The notes under the pieces are model-generated. The model searched no databases and had not been told where the DNA came from. It was given only the letters and a program-made list of their open reading frames with translations. Shown piece by piece: positions 58,781 through 64,000 of a DNA stretch of 64,000 nt (positions are counted from its first letter, which is position 1; the number at the start of each line of letters is the position of its first letter). The DNA lies in assembly GCA_963931865.1 (NCBI GenBank), contig OZ007506.1, positions 7,532,451 through 7,596,450 of the forward strand, written 5' to 3'. Position numbers and translations under genes: made by a program. This DNA is from Axinella damicornis (taxonomy: Eukaryota; Porifera; Demospongiae; Axinellida; Axinellidae).

Positions 58781-61359
58781 GTGTGTGTGCGTGTGTGTGT
58801 GCGTGTGTGTGTGTGCGTGTGTGTGTGTGCGTGTGTGCGTGTGTGTGTGCGTGTGTGTGTGCGTGTGTGTGCATATGCGTGAGTGTGCATGTGCATGCGT
58901 GCATGTTTATGTGTTACAGTAGTTCCACACAGACATTCTGGATACAGACAGCGTCAAACTTAATTCCTTATTCCTTGTGTTGCACACCAATCTCTGTACC
59001 TCAGGTGAGAGTTGTATCCTCTGGAACTGGCCCTTCAGAGGAACAGTGATGGCCTTCCCACGACTGAGGCCGAAGTAGGACATCTCCTACACACACAACA
59101 ACATTTACTTCACGGTCAGCTTCCACAATAGCCTGGCTCCTTTGTGCCCCTCCCACCTAAGGCTCCGCACTGAGAGTACTTATTCTGATCAAGATGTGCA
59201 ATCAAAATTGGTCTGTGAGGTACAAGTTTAACTGACTGGTTGAAGGCAGAGGTTCTCTTTCTGTGTGTGCGCAGACGATGGCAGGTAGCTCTCGGCAGTC
59301 ACCAGACACTGGGGCTGGACGGAACGGAACAGAGACTTGGCCAGTATTGGGATCAGACCTATTCAGTGCACATGATATTCACCAGTGTACAGACATGGCC
59401 TTTTGTTCCCAGACCACACCCCCAGTTACAATAGGTGATGAAGCTACACCAGGTATGGCCAGACCATTGATTCTTAAGAGCCTCAATCGTGCGGATGATT
59501 TTGTCAGTAATAAACTTTGGATAGAGGATGAAACAATTGAAGGTTGCCAGTGAGAAAGGTGCGGTAAAGTGATCAGTGTAACTTTACTTATTTTGTTAAT
59601 GCTTGTGCTGCCTAGGGCCCTCAATGTTGTATGTTATCTTCTCTCCAAACCGACGTCACTGACATGATCAATTATCCCAGGCCTTCCCTGCTCTTTCCGT
59701 ACTGCAAGCAATGAAAAGCTGGCTGGGCGCATGGGAACAAATGAGGCTATACTTTTCTTGGTGTGCAATGAATGTGTTTGTATAGTTAGTAAAGACATGG
59801 AGGGGTGAGTGTGCCTAGTACATAACGTCACATGAGTGTTGTAGGGCTATCACGGAAGGATGTTTGACTGTGTGGGCACACTCTATTAATCGGCCATCTG
59901 GGATAAACTTATGTTTGCACTTTCGTTACGCGAGTTCAATGTTCAGTGCTTTGGGTGTGTACATGTATTTAGATGGCACGCTCTACTTCTCACGCTCATA
60001 GGGAGTGAACATGTAGGACTTCCACTCTGTAACTTGAGCTCGTGTGCTATTGTTGCAGACTGGAAGTCCTATGCATTTCTCACGTTTTAATACAGGTACA
60101 AGTACATGTAAGTTTTATACACACTAGCTTGGGAAGCTATTGTTTGTGCCGAATTGTTTTCCATTTATTTGTGAATTTTGTGGTACATCGTGCTCATGTT
60201 ATAGTGTGTATCAGGCCCTCTTCACTTTTTCCGTACTGCAAATGATGAAATGCTGGGTAGGGCCTGGGAACAAGGCTAGTTAAGACACATGCATGGAACT
60301 CACAGAGAGTTCTTTGAGCAGCTTGTTGGCCACAAAGAAGTTCAATCTTGGGTCAATTGGGAAGTAAAATGCCTGCAGTGGAGTGAGGCCAACCATGTGG
60401 TGAACGAGTTCACCTCAGTCTGATCCATCCCCACACTTCCATTCCATATAAGGACTGGAACTGGAGCTGGGAAGGTCTTGGGATGGAACTAACCTTCATA
60501 TTGAGTGGCTGGTAGGGTGCAAGTGTGTGGAGATACTCAAAATCAGGTTCTGGGGAAATGGAAAGAAAATTCGCTAGAGAATGAACCATTCATGGGATCC
60601 TATGTGACAGGGTGTCGAGTTTGAACAGTCACCAGTGCAGGTGACATCATGTCGTAGGCATGGAAGCGGATGAAGTCATAATCATGTCAGGTATGATGAC
60701 CACCATCACCTTACAACTCACCAGTGATGATGTCATAATGTCAACTCGCCAGTGAAGATGATGCCACAACATCATCTTACTATATAGCCTCGTTGCCAGG
60801 CCTACCCGGTTTGTATTTTGGTTTGTGTTGACAATAATACAGAGAAGCCAAAGAGTGGCAAAACAGGGAAGGTCTGGTTACATTCATCACATGAATGACA
60901 CCAGGTACAAGTGACTTGGATGCAGGGAGGGGGGAGGGGCATTGTCAGTTCAGCAGGGCCTGGAACAGTTTGTCGTCCAGTTGGCTAGGTTCGTGTGCAC
61001 TAGTTCGGACTTTGGACTCTCTTGCTTGGCCAGTGATATTTCAGTTGGGTCCCGCCCCCTACGTCCACTTCAAGTCCACCTGACGACATCCACCTATTGA
61101 TCGATGATCGAATGTTCCCAAGCCTTCAACGTTTTTCACTGTGAAATTCCTTTTGCTATTACTGTAAACGCAAACCGAAGAACTAAAATCAGGGTAGGCC
61201 CGGGAACAAGGCTACCATCTCACAACTCACCGGTGAAGATGACTGCATTCTTGGCTGAGGCTCCCCAGGCCTCCATGAAGTGGACAGCGTCCCCACACCG
61301 CAGTGACGGGTGGCCAGTGAACACCACGCAGGGAGACTGATACACACTGCCCAGTTCCC
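57453..61359 (-). CDS. INTS9: Integrator complex subunit 9, 3' half
   Basis: Recognised exons: 61231-61359, 60494-60549, 60304-60372, 59000-59086, 58554-58727, 57920-57976, 57453-57548 (stop). Motifs in order: [20 protein letters not shown], then [106 protein letters not shown], and a C-terminal [16 protein letters not shown]. This follows human INTS9 closely (beta-CASP region then C-terminal domain that pairs with INTS11). One exon expected between 60304 and 59086, encoding the stretch before MSYF, was not found, although the phase (0/0) allows it. The N-terminal metallo-beta-lactamase part must lie beyond 64000 or was missed. INTS9 is the catalytically inactive partner in snRNA 3'-end cleavage. 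Confidence 0.88.
57582..57630. repeat. (GT)n plus poly-G
   Basis: A short GT microsatellite followed by about 12 G residues lies in the last INTS9 intron, close to the acceptor of the final exon. Confidence 0.95.
57791..57885. mobile_element. AGCCTCGTTCCC foldback, short form
   Basis: The palindrome aagcctcgttcccaggcctc ... gaggcctgggaatgaggca has inner arms cttttgtcgct(tgc) and gcgataaaag. It lies in the last INTS9 intron. Confidence 0.85.
58733..58880. repeat. (GT)n/(GC) microsatellite
   Basis: About 70 dinucleotides of GT with regular GC interruptions abut the acceptor of the INTS9 exon 58554-58727 (coding strand CA repeat). Confidence 0.97.
60783..61214. mobile_element. TAGCCTCGTT foldback, long form D
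   Basis: The element starts TAGCCTCGTTGCCAGGCCTA and ends gtaggcccgggaacaaggcta. It lies between INTS9 exons at 60494-60549 and 61231-61359. The interior has no recognised coding sequence. Confidence 0.8.
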
Positions 61360-63208
61360 CTGCACGAAGGGGCCGTGTGTGTGTGTGTGTGTGTGTTAAT
61401 GTGTGTGTGTGTGTACCACTCTTCTCTTATGTGTACCCAGGCCCACACATGGAACGTGCAAGAGGGCCTGGTAACACTTGGCAAAATTCCCGTATGTGTT
61501 CAGTCAGCACAATTGTGTAAGCGATTATTCCTTACGCATTTGAATTCACGTTGCAGGTAGCTGCTAAGTAGAAAGTCCTTGACAAGGAGAGGACATGGTG
61601 AGTCTTGAAGGCTAGAACAGCGGTTTTATCAAACGGCTATACTTTTCACGGGTTAAAGAATGTAATTAATTGGCAATGGATGAACGTGATTCGCCTACCC
61701 GAAATCAAGACTGCTGACCTCAGCACATACGGGAATTTTGCCAAGTGTCACTGAGCCCAGTTCCGCGTTCCGCATGTGGGCCTGGGTACGAGGCTAATGC
61801 TCAACGTGGAATTACCGAGCGCCTGGGAACGAGGCTAAACGTGGAATATTCCCCCATTACTTTCAAGTGGATATATAGGTGTGCCATGAATGAACTACAT
61901 GTACATGCTGACAGTGTGAGTATGCTGACGTATGTAGGAGCATGTGACGGCTCATACTAGCCTCGTTCCCAGGCCTACTCCGTTTTTTCTGCTCTTCGGT
62001 TTGCGTTGACAATACTACACAGATGCGGAAGAGTGGCGATAAATGGGAAAGGCCCCTTACGTCCACCTCACGTCTACATGATGTCACTCACGTGATGAAT
62101 GATACCAGGCCTTCCCCGTTCTTTGCTGCTCTTCCACATCATGTATTATTGTCAACACAAACTGAAGAACAGAAAGCGGGAACGAGGCTGATAAAGCTAA
62201 TACAACAGCTGAGCTCTGAAGGTGTATTGAGTGTACATGCTCCAAATTTCTATGGCAACCAACTTACCATGAATGTTTTTAAAGTGCTTGAGTCTTCCAC
62301 TCTTGATAAACTACAGGGGGATGAGTTGCGTCACACTAGAGAATCAGATGCATCTATACAGCTTCTTGCTGAATGCACGGTTCTCAGCACATTATACTCA
62401 AACTCAGTCTAGCCGTTAGCCCCTCTCTGCCCAGCCGGTCAAGCGGGCACGTGGTGAAGCCACGTGCGGAGGGTGGAGAGAGTCTAGCAAACATTGCACT
62501 TGATTGTGTTTCAAATGACCAATCAGATCTCACTGAAGCGATTCGTTCCAATTTTATTCATGAACTTGTCCTCAACTCTAGCTGGCACTTCACCGGTTCA
62601 CAGGTACATGTAATTGGCATTCCAGAGAAACATGATCTAATGCAATGTTCTCTCCACCTTCCGCACTTCCAGAGAAACATGATCTAATGCAATGTTCTCT
62701 CCGCCTTCCGCACGCAGCTTCACCGTGTAACCGGCCTGGCGGAGAGGGGCTAGTGGCTAGACTGACTCAAACTGTGCAGGGTATGTGCACTGCTCCAACT
62801 GATTACCACACAACTTGTCACACAAATAGAGGGAAGGGTGAGTGGCACACCTCAGCGTGGGGGAACGGGTGTTCAGGAAGAAACACTTTGGACTTCTTTC
62901 CATCACACAGCCTGCAGAGGACAGATAGTTACACTTCTTGTTGTTATTGTTGTGTAGTTGTTGTTGTTGTTTGTATATGCACATAGAGCAATATCAGTGT
63001 TAACAATCTGCAATGTTGGCCATGGGTTTCCATAATCACAGAAGTGAATCCATCAACTACACTTCTCTAGATTCAAAAATCGCTCCGCTATTTTGTTTAG
63101 CAACTCCCGAATACTCTAAGGTACATTTGCGAGTGTTATTGAAATTCCTGCCGGAGATTTACTTGTATCTGCTTGTTCTCGGAGCTGCACAGGCCAGCTC
63201 AGAGTGCT

Positions 63209-63534
63209 AAGGTCTTTTCCCAGCGTTAGAGAATATGTGGCCTACCTCATCAGGACTAAACCCAGGGGGGAGGATGAAATGTCTATAAAAGCCTGTATGC
63301 CTATGGCTATCGCAAACGAATCCCAGTGGTGAGAGTTAATTCGAAGTATGCCATATGACCTAGCCTCGTTCCCACGCAGCCTGGGAACGAGGTTACATGT
63401 GACCTTCCTCTCAAAGAACCACTGAATGGATTGCTGCCTGAGAGTGACTGTATACTGGCAGTTTCAACCTCAAATGACTGGGTTTAGTCATGATTAGGTA
63501 GGCCACCCATTCTCTAACGCTGGGAAAAGACCTT
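63209..63534. mobile_element. Foldback with AAGGTCTTTTCCC ends and nested hairpin
   Basis: The left arm aaggtcttttcccagcgtta ... gtggcctacct and right arm aggtaggccac ... taacgctgggaaaagacctt are inverted repeats of about 60 bp, with gactaaaccca / tgggtttagtc inside. A minimal TAGCCTCGTTCCC hairpin (63361-63395) sits in the loop, which suggests nested insertion. Confidence 0.82.
63361..63395. repeat. Minimal TAGCCTCGTTCCC hairpin, 35 bp
   Basis: tagcctcgttcccacgcagc is followed directly by ctgggaacgaggtta: only the two terminal arms of the foldback family with a few bases between. Confidence 0.9.
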
Positions 63535-63728
63535 GTTGCGAAGCTGAATGTACCCAATGCTCACATACTCAAGGAGGATCTAGTTAGAGTGTTGGACTCA
63601 TGTTAGAAGCCAAAATGTCATATTCTGTTTAAAGGTGTCCTCGAGATTGTGTGCAACTGTTTTGGAAGGCCGATAGTGTTTGAGGAATCACCCACAGTAC
63701 GTAGATACTGAAACAGTACGTAACACCA

Positions 63729-63766
63729 TAGCCTCGTTCCCAGGCTGCGTCCTGGGAACGAGGCTA
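63729..63766. repeat. Minimal TAGCCTCGTTCCC hairpin, 38 bp
   Basis: The second arms-only hairpin (tagcctcgttcccaggctgc / cctgggaacgaggcta). A third degenerate one follows at 63792-63822. Confidence 0.9.
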
Positions 63767-64000
63767 GCAACAACACCGTTACCTACCGCTCTGCCTCATT
63801 CCCAGGACCGAGAACAAGGCTACCTACCACTCTGCATAGATGTTGGAGTGAGAGAGAGAGCTGCCGGCAACGGGAGAGATGAAGTAGACGGGAACATGGC
63901 TCAGACCAGCACTGTCAAGAAATGCCTTGAGGCACTCCAGCAGATCATAGACAACACCCTGCAGAGAGCATTGATAACATAGCAACATTACACAGGGATC

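Larger units (their letters stand above)
61360..64000. other. Foldback-rich tail with unrecognised open frames
   Basis: It holds TAGCCTCGTTCCC relatives at about 61429-61800, 61959-62191, 63361-63395, 63729-63766 and 63792-63822. Plus-strand frames near 62190-62410 (..LSSEGVLSVHAPNFYGNQLT..) and 62430-62690 look mildly protein-like but match nothing I know. A short frame starting [20 protein letters not shown] at 63898 is followed by a stop before the window edge. No INTS9 exon was identified here. Confidence 0.5.

Noticed and set aside
58642..58922. Cys-Val and His-Thr repeat frames
   Set aside because: They are translations of a GT/CA microsatellite next to an INTS9 exon.

Overview
This is eukaryotic DNA: short exons with GT-AG (and some GC-AG) introns, micro-exons of 26-37 nt, animal gene families, and a dense load of foldback elements, inverted-repeat transposons and minisatellites. 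The gene content (receptor tyrosine phosphatase with FN3 and Ig domains, SLC17 transporter, PHF20-type chromatin reader, INTS9, a KDZ-type transposase fragment) points to an invertebrate metazoan. A sponge is my best guess, but that is inference.

Layout. 1-6.6 kb is gene-poor, with a DZIP3-like exon on the minus strand near 3 kb. 6.8-9.0 kb is an inverted-repeat transposon carrying a KDZ-like transposase fragment between two opposed decamer satellites. 9.2-17.9 kb (minus) is a receptor tyrosine phosphatase whose second phosphatase domain is decaying and has a 1.5 kb, 24-bp minisatellite grown inside one of its exons. 19.8-25.5 kb (plus) is an SLC17 anion transporter in ten exons. 26.0-26.9 kb (minus) is an intronless DUF1295 membrane protein. 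26.9-28.8 kb is an inverted satellite containing a TA-flanked insertion. 29.2-33.4 kb (minus) is GTPBP6/HflX. 33.9-51.3 kb (minus) is a 16-exon PHF20-like gene. 51.7-56.3 kb (plus) is mitochondrial elongation factor Ts (TSFM), head to head with PHF20 across about 350 bp. 57.5-61.4 kb (minus) is the 3' half of INTS9. The last 2.6 kb is mostly foldback elements.

I joined exons by matching splice-site phase by hand. The models for SLC17, PHF20, GTPBP6, TSFM and the first phosphatase domain are phase-consistent from start to stop. The genes look like ordinary unlinked housekeeping and signalling genes rather than one system. PHF20 (chromatin), INTS9 (snRNA processing), TSFM and GTPBP6 (organelle translation) share no evident pathway.

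The most unusual object is the phosphatase. It has a cysteine-less Ig domain placed between the membrane span and the catalytic domain, WPH in place of the WPD general acid, an intact Cys-Arg signature loop, and a second domain broken by a minisatellite derived from its own codons.
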